In this document: in pieces, positions 23,751 through 32,542 of the stretch
How the letters are laid out: the number at the start of each line of letters is the position of its first letter
Numbering within the stretch: position 1 is the stretch's first letter
Source of the DNA: Proteromonas lacertae
Taxonomy: Eukaryota > Sar > Bigyra > Opalinata > Proteromonadidae
NCBI GenBank assembly: GCA_002245135.1
Contig: NGBS01001209.1
Span: 1 to 41,180 of the forward strand
Direction: 5' to 3'
Length of the DNA: 41,180 nt
Translations under genes and position numbers: made by a program
Notes under the pieces: generated by a model
Told to the model about the DNA's origin: nothing
Databases searched by the model: none
The model's input: only the letters and a program-made list of their open reading frames with translations

Positions 23751-24436
23751 TTAATGACCTCCTCTTCCACCTCTGAAACTTCCGCCTCTTCCTGAAAAAC
23801 CACCTCTACCACCTCCACCTCTACCTCCTCCATTAAAACCTCCTCTACCACCACCTCTTGCTGAAAATCCACCTCTTCCTCCACTTCCACCTCGTCCTCC
23901 TCTGCTTGGTCCTCCTCTACCACCTCTACTAAATCCACCTCTGCTACCACCACGACCTCCTCCTCTTCCACCTCTACCACCTCCACTTGATTTTGAAGGA
24001 CTATTTATCAATATTTATAATTCATATAGAGAATACTTTATGAACCTATCCGGTTCTAATAGTTTTTGTGGATTGATATATATTTTGTCATGTTGTTTGA
24101 ATGAAGATGCAACTACACCTGCATCGCATTTTACAGTGAAATGAGGATCATTAATTGCTCCAAAAATTTCATCAACTTTTCCAATCTGAGTTTTATTTTC
24201 GAGATATATGGGTGCATTGAAATATGGTATCTAAAGAATACAACAATTGTAATACTTTTGGTAACGATATTTTGACAATAAGGTCTCCTTCACAACTGTG
24301 AGTGAATTCACCAATTTCTAATCAAACTCAATAAAAACAATATACCAATCACACTATCTGGTGGACCTTCTTCAAAGTTACGACTATTTCTACGACTATC
24401 AAAGCTACTACCTCTACCGCCTCTAGAAAACCCCAT
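23751..24436 (-). CDS. GAR1: H/ACA snoRNP protein GAR1
   Basis: Four exons (24436-24346, 24317-24256, 24230-24037, 24000-23751), introns 28, 25 and 36 nt, 198 aa. A short N-terminal RGG stretch (GFSRGGRG) is followed by GPPDSV and the Gar1/Naf1 core: [50 protein letters not shown] and [16 protein letters not shown]. The tail (about 120-198) is a Gly/Arg RGG domain ending RGGRGGH. GAR1 is a core protein of box H/ACA particles that guide rRNA pseudouridylation in the nucleolus. The tail's long open antisense frame (Val/Glu-rich) is an artefact of the repeat. The gene is divergent from the small gene at 24537 with 100 bp between. Confidence 0.96.
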
Positions 24437-24460
24437 TATGTTTAGAAATGAAAATGTAAT

Positions 24461-24472
24461 GAAACGAATATA
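24461..24472 (-). promoter_or_regulatory. Candidate core promoter element of GAR1
   Basis: TATATTCGTTTC on the minus strand, 24 nt before the GAR1 ATG. Identical to the element at 35926-35937 before the HAD phosphatase gene. Confidence 0.5.
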
Positions 24473-24536
24473 ATTTTTGGAATAAAGAAAATCTTTGTTT
24501 TTTATCAGCTAAAGAGATTGTAGAACATAAATAAAT

Positions 24537-24974
24537 ATGAATTTTTTTGCTAAAGTTTTTGTATCACCAATAAAAGAAATTAAAGAAGCAATAGCGAAAA
24601 AGAGGAAAGATGGGGGAAATGATAGTGAATTCGAATTGCAAACAGCTAAGCCTGGGTATATAAGATAATCTAAATCTTTTTGTCATTTATTATCTAAATT
24701 ATAGATCATCTCGTCCATTTTTAACAGACAAACAAAGAGCAGTAAATGATTTGGAAGAAATACATAGTAAATCTGAAACAGCACAATTAGAATTAGATTA
24801 TGAATTGTTACTAGTATAGAAAATAGAATTAATCATTTTTTATAGTCAGTGTTTACTCTGTGGAAGCTAAAAGCTTATTCAACAAAAATACATCAACATG
24901 AAGATATATATATAAATAGATTACCTCCTTTGATTAGAGATGCGATTTTATACAAAGATAAATTGAATAATTAG
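24537..24974 (+). CDS. Small hypothetical protein (118 aa)
   Basis: Three exons (24537-24655, 24705-24813, 24846-24974) with introns of 49 and 32 nt join into one clean frame ending in TAG. The product starts MNFFAKVFVSPIKEIKEAI, has a basic KKRKDGG patch, a probably helical middle (RAVNDLEEIHSKSETAQLEL) and ends NRLPPLIRDAILYKDKLNN. No signal peptide or membrane span. I do not recognise it. Support is the coherent splicing with consensus GTAT...TAG sites and start/stop placement between GAR1 and a spacer. No single unspliced frame reveals it. Confidence 0.65.
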
Positions 24975-25392
24975 TAGTTTTTAATTTATTAAGATATTAT
25001 AGTAGATAATAATTGTGTTTCATAGAATATATTTCATTTGTTGTTGAGTATTAACAATCATCTATTAAATCTAACATTATAACCTCAATTATATCTATAT
25101 TACTCCATAATTAAATTAATTATAAGCAATAACACCTCAATACTAATCAAACGAACTAAACAGTCTGATTATAATTGTTTTAAAAAATCGTATATTATAT
25201 TCCAAACTATTGTATATTTATCATGTATAGAGATATGCATGTTCTGAAGCTCAACAGTTTCTCGATCAGTTACAAATTTAAAAAAAATAAATATTTGAGA
25301 GAGTTGAATCTGTAACGAACATTTTAACTTTCGTTAATATAAATAACAGTTATTATTTTAAGTCCATTTTTCTCATTATCTAATAAATAAAT
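24975..25392. other. Intergenic spacer and promoter region of the prenylated acidic protein
   Basis: 418 bp without a supported gene. Near 25313-25337 an inverted pair TAACGAA...TTCGTTA lies about 55-80 bp upstream of the 25393 start; TTCGTTA is a near relative of the promoter-like element seen elsewhere. I see no tRNA or snoRNA. Confidence 0.4.
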
Positions 25393-25842
25393 ATGTCTGA
25401 CGAAAACCCAGAAGTGAAAGTAGAAAATCCAGAAGAACCAAAACCAGAAGAAGCTCCAGCAGCCGATGCACCAGCAGCTGATGCTCCACCAGCAGAAGGT
25501 GAAGCTGCACCTGCAGCAGAAGGAGAGAAACCAGCAGAAGGAGAAGCAGCAGCACCAGCCGAAGGTGAAAAACCAGCAGATGCTCCAGCAGAAGGAGAAA
25601 AGCCAGCTGAAGGAGGTGAAGCCGCACCAGCAGCAGAAGGAGAAGCAGCTCCAGCAGCAGAAGGTGAAAAACCAGCTGAAGGCGCTGAAGAAAAGAAAGA
25701 TGAACCAAAACCAGAAGAACCAAAACCAGAAGAAAAGAAAGAAGAGCCAAAGCCAGAGGAGAAGAAAGAAGAACCTAAAAAAGAAGAGCCAAAGAAAGAA
25801 GAAGCAAAGAAGGATGGATCTTGTGCGTGTATTGTTATGTAA
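25393..25842 (+). CDS. Acidic Ala/Glu/Pro-rich protein with C-terminal CaaX box
   Basis: A single-exon frame of 149 aa. The first two-thirds repeats AEGEKPAEGEAAPA-type units; the last third repeats KPEEKKEEP-type units. It ends CACIVM, where CIVM is a CaaX box (Met favours farnesylation) with an extra upstream Cys that could be palmitoylated. The chain should be disordered and held on the cytosolic face of a membrane. Codon choice is far richer in G and C than in neighbouring genes (many GCA, GCC, GAG, AAG), partly forced by Ala/Pro content. The long open frame on the opposite strand is a by-product of the repeat. No homologue recognised; a scaffold or cortex role is a guess. Confidence 0.8.
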   Translation: MSDENPEVKVENPEEPKPEEAPAADAPAADAPPAEGEAAPAAEGEKPAEGEAAAPAEGEKPADAPAEGEKPAEGGEAAPAAEGEAAPAAEGEKPAEGAEEKKDEPKPEEPKPEEKKEEPKPEEKKEEPKKEEPKKEEAKKDGSCACIVM

Positions 25843-25960
25843 TTTATTATTATGCATCTATTATTATTAACAAGGCAAATTGGTTTTAGGGAATTTAAAT
25901 ATATATTATTATCTTTTTTTTAATCTCATATTATCTGAGTTTCATAAAATTATTTGTTTG

Positions 25961-25988
25961 AATTAGAAAAACCCAATTAGAAAAACCC
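25961..25988. repeat. Two-copy 14-bp direct tandem repeat
   Basis: AATTAGAAAAACCC occurs twice back to back in the spacer between the convergent acidic-protein and pepD genes. A replication-slippage duplication is the simplest explanation. Confidence 0.8.
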
Positions 25989-26070
25989 AATAACAAAAAA
26001 TATTCTATATATATTTATTTTTTTATTGTATGAAACATATAATCATCCAACAATCAAATATATTACTCAT

Positions 26071-27622
26071 CTACTTCTTTAATTTTGATAATTCAGCTAA
26101 AGTTCCAACCAAACTCTTGTAGAATGGTAAAACAGATGATATCTTTAATCTCTCATTTGGTGTGTGTGGATTTGTGATATGTGGTCCAATTGAAGTACAT
26201 TCAATATTTGGATATACTCCCATGAATAAACCACACTCTAAACCGGCATGAATGGCATATACCTTAATATCTTCAGTACCATATGCCTTCTTAGTCTCAG
26301 CAATCATGACTTTAGCTAATTCACACTCTGGAGCTGGTTTCCAACCTGGATAAGCACCCATCTTTTCTGATAATATCAATCCTGCTAATGAGCATATTGA
26401 ATTTAACCAAGTGTACATCCATTCTCTTTGTGAATCTGAGAATGATCTGCAACTTCCTGTGAATGTAAATTGTGAATCAGTGGTAGCACATACAGCAACA
26501 TTGATTGATGTTTCTACTAAGCCAGGAACATCTGGTGACCATCTAACTGGACCAAATGTAACATGATTACAGAAATTGACTAATCTCATAGTCTCAGTCA
26601 AGTTAACTGGTGAGAAGGATGGAGCTGGTAAATCAGCGATCTTTAATACAACTTCTTTTTCAATTGTAGCATATTCTTCTTTAAATGTGTTCCATTCTTG
26701 GTTGATTAATTTAACAAAGTTTTCTGCTTCTGTTGATGGAATAGCAACTTCTACTGTGCAATCTCTTGGAATTGTGTTGTGTGCACTACCACCATTGAAT
26801 GAACAGAGTAAGAATTTGGTTGATTCGCATTTCTTTAATAATCTTCCCATTACCATCAAACTATTAGCATGACCACAGTGAATATCACATCCTGAATGGC
26901 CTCCTAAGAATCCTCTGATATCAATACTCTTGTAAACGTGAGTATTTTGAATGATTGAAGTTCTTTGGACTGGTTGGTAGATCTTGAATACGAAACCTCC
27001 AGCACATCCTAAACATACTGATTTTTCTTCTTCTGAATCAATGTTGATTAAATATTTACATTTTAAGATGTTCTTTTCCATAGCTTGAGCTCCGAACATA
27101 CCTGTTTCTTCATCTCTGGTGATTAAAATCTCTAATGGACCATGTACTAATGTCTTGTCTTCTAATATGGCAAAGGCTGTTCCAATACCAATACCGTTAT
27201 CAGCACCTAATGAAGTACCTCTGGCTCTTATGCTTGTGTTGTCTTCAATCCATGGTGTTAATGGTTCATTTAAGAAATCGATTTTTGTGTTATCATCGGC
27301 TTGAGTAACCATATCCATGTGGCATTGTACGCAAACGATTGGGGCATTCTCACAACCTTTTGATGCTGGTTTTCTAATGACAATGTTGTGTCCTGTATCA
27401 ACATATGGTTCATATCCTAAGGCTTTAGCCCAACTTGTTAAAGCTGCAAGAATTTTGTGACTATTTTCAATAGTCTCTTGGCTTTGGTTTGAGCCTCTTG
27501 GAATTTGAGTTACATTTAAGAAATGTTTAAATGCAGCCTTTGGTTCTGGTAATTGAGCCAATAAATCAGTTAAGTATCTATTTGTATATATTGATCATAA
27601 AATACTTTGTTGAGCATTCCAT
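26071..27622 (-). CDS. pepD: Xaa-His dipeptidase (PepD), M20 family
   Basis: Two exons (27622-27606, 27577-26071) with a 28-nt intron give 507 aa; the long frame alone lacks an ATG, and splicing supplies MECSTKYLTDLLAQ. It is close to bacterial aminoacyl-histidine dipeptidase (E. coli PepD, 485 aa). Metal and catalytic residues of the di-zinc centre are visible: QCHMDMV (His92, Asp94), LGADNGIGIG (Asp132), TRDEETG (Glu162/Glu163), INIDSEEE (Asp186) and HAGLECGLF near the C-terminus, plus the GGHSGCDIH segment of the lid domain. It should cleave dipeptides such as carnosine-like Xaa-His in the cytosol. It has no signal peptide. The family is mostly bacterial, so ancient lateral transfer is plausible, but the gene now carries a host-type intron. 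Confidence 0.95.
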
Positions 27623-27961
27623 GATGAATTAGAGATGAAATAGAATCTTTTTGAGTTGGATGAAAATGATTGGATAGAATAGTGTTTCTAGATTATTCCT
27701 TCATTATTCATGAATTGATATGAATAACAACTCAATTCATGTGTGTGTTGATCAAGCAATAGCACTGCATATATATAATGAAAAGACAGAATAGAGGTTT
27801 GATAAGTCACTGGTTAATGTCCTTTGTTTTATAATGCATTTAATAAAAGAATGAATCAAATACATGGTTTTAATTTCTTTATATCTTCTCTATATTTTGA
27901 ATAAACAATAAAAAAGTAATTTACACGTGTTTGACATAATTACATTAATAATTTACTCATA
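27623..27961. other. Divergent promoter region between pepD and the zinc-finger gene
   Basis: 339 bp with no supported gene. It contains a perfect 10-bp palindrome, ATTCATGAAT, at 27706-27715. Otherwise AT-rich without recognisable elements. Confidence 0.4.
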
Positions 27962-28752
27962 ATGACAGAAAATGATAAATCTCAATCCACAAAGAGAATG
28001 AGAACGGAAGAGGGAAGTTGGATATGGTATTATGAGATTTTTATTAAGTTGAAATAGTCCAACATGTTCTAATATGAATTGGCGTAATAAAACTCATTGT
28101 AACAGGTATTCTTGTAAAATGATATATTAACAGATGTAATCAACCGAAACCTAATGTAAATATTGCACCAGTTCCCGAAAATATTCAATCACCTCCATTT
28201 GTAATTCCTTATCCTTATCCAATATTTCCAGATTATGTATATATATATATATATATTCTTTTGTTTTTGTTGCTGTTGTTGTAATTGTTATTCTTTAATA
28301 TATTTGTTTTGTGTGTATTGTAATTTATTATAAAAGACTGCCAATTCTCAATTTTTAGCGTATGAATCACTAAAATCGTTTGTATGTATGTAGTAGTAAT
28401 ATTAGTAGTTTTTATTATATTTATTTATTATATACAACATATTTATTCTTTTTTTAGCATTTTTCTCACACACAGAATATCCATTTGACTCAGCATTACA
28501 ATATTTTATGACTATGAAAATGGCACTTCAACAAGATGGATTTAGATCTGCAATACCAGTAGCTTATCCTAACGCATTATCAATACAATCAACACCAAGT
28601 ATTAATTATTAATAATTATGTCAAATATAGAGTATCAAGGCCCAAAAGAAGGTGAGAATGGAAATTGGAAGTGTAGTAGCTGTGGTAACATTAATTATGC
28701 AATTAGACAAAAATGTAATAAGTGTAGTGAACCAAGATCTAAAGAACAATGA
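27962..28752 (+). CDS. RNA-binding-type protein with two RanBP2 (RBZ) zinc fingers
   Basis: Six exons (27962-28026, 28058-28105, 28134-28236, 28337-28385, 28458-28598, 28631-28752) splice to 175 aa; introns are 31, 28, 100, 72 and 32 nt. No unspliced frame shows the gene. An N-terminal basic stretch (STKRMRTEEG) precedes the first finger, WICPTCSNMNWRNKTHCNRC; a Pro/Tyr-rich linker follows; the second finger, WKCSSCGNINYAIRQKCNKC, lies near the C-terminus, before EPRSKEQ. Both fit W-x-C-x2-C-x3-N-x6-C-x2-C with Arg/Asn residues typical of ZRANB2-like single-stranded RNA readers. The fourth intron uses the second of two overlapping GTATG donors (28386), the only choice that keeps the frame. 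A role in splicing or mRNA binding is inferred. Confidence 0.82.
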
Positions 28753-28801
28753 TATCTAATAATTAAAAATAAATAATTTACATTTATATCTATTGTTTAT
28801 A

Positions 28802-29881
28802 TTATTCTTTCTTTTCTTCTTGTGGTAATGATGATGTTGTGTTGCTATTGTCATTATTGTTTGTTTCAGCTTTATTCTCCTCATATTTCTTTAATTCTTC
28901 ATCTTTTTTCTCTTCTTTTACACTTTCTGCTTGATTTTCTTGAGGTTTATTATCATTCACATTTTCTTCATTTTTATTTTCATTTTCACCATTCTTTGAT
29001 CCTTCTTCATCTTCTTTATTCTCTTCTACTTTACTAGCTTCTGCTGTAGCTGGCTTACTACTATAGGTACTACTTATTGGAGTTATTCCATCATCACTCA
29101 TTTCATATTCTCCTTTACCTTCTTCTATGGAATTTAATGTTGAAACTGCATTGTTGATAAAATGAATAGTATTCGTATTTTCTGCATAAGATTCAGCTTC
29201 ACTATCATACTGCGATTTATTTTCATAGTATTTAAATATTAAATGTCTTGGAACATGATCTTTTACACTTCCATATTGATTTGTTATTCTAAATGTGTTA
29301 GAATCTTGATGTATTTTCGTTATTTGACCTTTCAAATAGATGTGTAAACTATCTACATAATCTCCTACTCTTAATGGAGGATATTCAAATTGATAAGCTT
29401 CACTATTTTATTAAAATGAAATTAAAAAATAACAAATATACAATCTATCTCTTTCAATTAAGTCTTTTCTTAAAACATATGGATCAAATTTCTTTAAACC
29501 ATGGTATAAATATTGAATTGCATAGCTTTTATCTGAATTTATACGTTTTACTATTCCTGGAAGATATTGTTCATCTTTATAGATTTGAACTAAAGCACCA
29601 ACTGAAAACAGTCTGTTTGTAGATCTTCTTGTCATTTTACGACTACTAGATAGTGTTGATCTAAATGTTGATTTTCTAACAAAAGAGGAAGCTCTTTCGT
29701 TGTTTAAATCTAGATCATATGAATTGTCTGCTTTAGGTGATAAATTGGATTTGGATAGTCTATTTGATGATTGTGAAGAAGGAGGACGAAGACTAGCCTT
29801 ATGCAAATTTCTTGTTCTATTATTAAGTGATTAATATTTGTTTAAATATGTGTATATATACGACTGTTTTTGATTGATCAT
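28802..29881 (-). CDS. Tandem Tudor/Agenet-like domain protein with acidic tail
   Basis: Three exons (29881-29862, 29816-29442, 29402-28802), introns 45 and 39 nt, 331 aa. The ATG sits in a 20-nt first exon (MINQKQS). Residues ~1-75 are Ser/Arg-rich. Then come two SH3-like barrels: FSVGALVQIYKDEQYLPGIV with YAIQYLYHGLKKFDPYVL, and LRVGDYVDSLHIYLKGQITK with TFRITNQYGSVKDHVPRHL; these resemble Tudor/Agenet units that read methylated Lys/Arg. The last ~130 residues are Glu/Lys/Asn-rich and disordered. It is convergent with the zinc-finger gene, 49 bp between stops. A chromatin or RNP reader role is inferred from fold resemblance only; KOW-type folds are an alternative. Confidence 0.65.
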
Positions 29882-30225
29882 ATTCTTTAACAAAATTGGA
29901 TGTTATTTTAAGAAATATTTGATAAAAAAGAATAACGATAAAAAACTATCCGTTTCAATTTTCATATTTTTGTTTTACTCATATACAAAATCATAATAAC
30001 ACTTATTAGTGATGTAAATAAATCATTAAACTCGAAAGCTATATTCTGAAAGAATATTAACTACACTTCTGTAAACTCAACAAAACACAGTTATTTTATG
30101 TTATTAAGGTTCTGCTATACATACGTACAACCTTTCCATAAATATGTGTAAGTAAATATTAAATCTTCTTTACATTCCAATCTCATAAAAATATATCCGT
30201 TTTCTTATTCTTGTTTTTTTATTTT
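29882..30225. other. Intergenic promoter region between divergent genes
   Basis: 344 bp without a supported gene. It contains a plus-strand TATCCGTTTC at about 29948-29957, far from any ATG, and the better placed copy at 30192-30204. Confidence 0.4.
30192..30204 (+). promoter_or_regulatory. Candidate core promoter element of the MINDY gene
   Basis: TATATCCGTTTTC, 21 nt before the ATG at 30226; same core as the elements at 378, 24461, 35926 and 39115. Confidence 0.45.
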
Positions 30226-31346
30226 ATGCCAAACCCAATTCTTAGTGATGAAGAAAATTCTGAAATTGAACTGATGCTGTGGGGAACTGAAGATAGAAAG
30301 GATGATAAAGAAAGATGGATGAAAGAGAGATTTAACTTCAAGTATACAAAGAAGTTCTTTAAAAAATAGTAATTCTGATGTATATTTCGGGTTAAGTCAA
30401 ACCTATGGAGGTCCTTGTGGAATTTTATCAGTAGTTCAAGTATGTTTTAATCTCACTTCATAACTCTAGGCATATATCTGGAAGTATTTGGTATTTCAGA
30501 GACTTGATAATATTCCTCAACCATTTGATTTGTATGTATTGATAATAATATGTTAGTAATCCAGAAAATTCAACACAAGATCTTTCTACCTCACTATCAT
30601 TATGTGTATAACATATAAATAAATCCAATATAGAATGGTTTTCTAATGAGTTGTGAAGAAGAACCATTAGAAGGAGAAGAACCAAAATTTCATCCATTTT
30701 TTCCAAATATAAAAGTGACTGAAAGTATTCTATTAAACTCACTATCCAATGCATTAAACGATATATTATGGAATACTGTAAAATATGATACAGATCCCAA
30801 AGTAAAAATAATAATGAAAAATGAAATGAATGAAAAAGAAATTCAAACATTTAGCGAAAGAACAGAATCACTCATGTCAATTCGATCAAATATCAATGAA
30901 TATATGAATGAAGATGGAGGTGTTTTATCATTTATTTATTCCGTAATAATGAGTAGAGGGATAGAAAGAGTAAAAGAAGATAAAGTATTCAATGATCCTA
31001 TGATAGTGATGTTTGGAAATACCTCAGCTGAATTGATGAATTTGTTATTATTAGGATATGCTACACAAAATGTATAATAATAATAATAATAATAATAAAT
31101 TCATTGTTAATAGTTTCACGATGGTATAAAGAATGAAGAAGGTTTATCATTTAAAGGAATAATCAGTCAACCAGATATTGGTATATTATCTATCCATGAA
31201 GCATTTGGTTATCAGCAGAATGGATTATATCTTAAATATCCGTTATATCCAATATGGTTAGTAGTTGGTGAAACTCATATCAGTGTCTTATTTAATGATA
31301 AACTAGAAACCACCACATTGAATAATTCTCAGATAATATGGAATAG

Positions 31347-31377
<31 letters not shown>

Positions 31378-32102
31378 GAATAGGAATCTTATATAGATTT
31401 AAAGAATTAGATAAAATTGGAAGTGAATGTATAGAAGTAATTGATTTTTCCAAACTTACAGAGTTAATAGATCCACCAGTATCCAATAATATAATAATTA
31501 AATGTGAAAACTTATTAAGAAAGAAATGTGAAGGAACATTAATCCCATTTCAAGATATCGAAATGTTATTAAAACCATATGTTTATAAGATAAGTAGTAT
31601 TGAAGATAATATAAAAAATTATTTCTATTATGAACCTGAAGTAATACAATCAACAACTGTTGAAAGTAATAGTAATAATAATAATGTAGAATGGAATTGT
31701 TTAAGTTGTACATATAAGAATAAAAGTAGTGATAAAGTATGTGAAATGTGTAATTCTTCCAAACCTAGTTGCTGTAATGTCTGGAAGTGTCGATTTTGTA
31801 GTAGAGAGAATGTTGAATGTGATGAATGTTGTACAAGCTGTAAACAAAACAAACACACTCCTTTACAACAATACAATTTCGTTGATCCTGATTTCGTTCT
31901 TAATCCTTTCAATATTTATTATTATTCAACAGTAATTCCTAAATCAGGTAAACAACCAATATATAAAGCAGAAATAAGTAGAAAAGATCCTTTATTGAGA
32001 TTTGGTCATGAAAGAGGTATAAATGGTATAATTCGAACTAAATGGAATGAAAGTGAAATAAAATGGGATGATATTAATGGATATCCTGATATTGAAAGAT
32101 AA
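30226..32102 (+). CDS. MINDY-3/4-type deubiquitinase with tandem zinc fingers
   Basis: Seven exons with introns at 30342-30369, 30440-30469, 30532-30556, 30606-30633, 31072-31113 and 31346-31383 give 561 aa. N-terminal MLWG and FGLSQTYGGPCGILSVVQ carry the catalytic Cys55; NTSAELMNLLLLGYATQN and DIGILSIHEAF are the conserved MINDY core; WLVVGETHISVLF carries His300. MINDY enzymes trim Lys48-linked polyubiquitin. Inserted at ~424-478 are two Cys4 fingers: EWNCLSCTYKNKSSDKVCEMC, an NZF with the Thr-Tyr and Met positions of ubiquitin-binding fingers, and VWKCRFCSRENVECDECCTSC, more RBZ-like. The C-terminal RFGHERGING...YPDIER closes the catalytic fold. The fingers probably help grip the ubiquitin chain. 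Confidence 0.9.
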
Positions 32103-32146
32103 AAATGAACAAACAAACAAGAATAAGATAATTATTATAATAAGTA

Positions 32147-32436
32147 TTATTTCTTTCCTTTTTGTAATTGAGATTGTTGTACCATTTCTTGACCTGCTTC
32201 CCCTAATTTCTGAACTGAACTTGTATATAAATCTACATATTTCTTTGCACATCTATCAATGCATGTCTTTTCTGGTGGTTGTAAATCAGCTTCTCCAAAT
32301 CTTTTCACGCATTTCTCTACACACATATGTGTAGATCTATTGTTTAAACACATTAAAATAGTGTATACTGATTTATAACAGAAAACATGAACTTTGTCAT
32401 GTATATTGTTTCTTCAACAGTTGGACCACTCTGCAT
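32147..32436 (-). CDS. Small Tim chaperone (Tim9/10/8/13 family)
   Basis: Two exons (32436-32369, 32336-32147) around a 32-nt intron give 85 aa, typical of the family. It carries the twin CX3C motifs CVEKC and CIDRC separated by 16 residues (KRFGEADLQPPEKTCI region), with helices on both sides (MTKFMFSVI and KKYVDLYTSSVQKLGEAGQE). Small Tims form hexamers in the intermembrane space that carry hydrophobic precursors to inner or outer membrane translocases. The protein has no presequence, as expected for Mia40-type import. Which paralogue it is cannot be told from sequence alone. Convergent with the MINDY gene (44 bp). Confidence 0.88.
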
Positions 32437-32542
32437 TTAAAGTGAAAAATGAGAAAAATATGATCAAAACAGAATCAAACCTACATTTTATAAATGAGTG
32501 TGTAAATTACAATAATTACATTCAAAAGCGTTTTAATGAAAA

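Noticed and set aside
23729-23986. Val/Glu-repeat frame overlapping the GAR1 tail
   Set aside because: It is another frame of the RGG-coding repeat; the GAR1 frame splices cleanly to a conserved core.
25324-25857. Long Trp/Phe/Ser/Cys-rich and Leu-rich frames opposite the acidic CaaX protein
   Set aside because: They are by-products of the GAA/GCA-rich repeat read on the other strand.
30010-30070. Possible box C/D snoRNA (GTGATGT then TTCTGAA)
   Set aside because: Box C is imperfect, the spacing is too short and there is no convincing terminal stem.
31072-31113. (TAA)n and (TA)n tracts in MINDY introns as independent repeats of interest
   Set aside because: They are ordinary microsatellites inside AT-rich introns; they fit GTAT...TAG splicing and need no other explanation.
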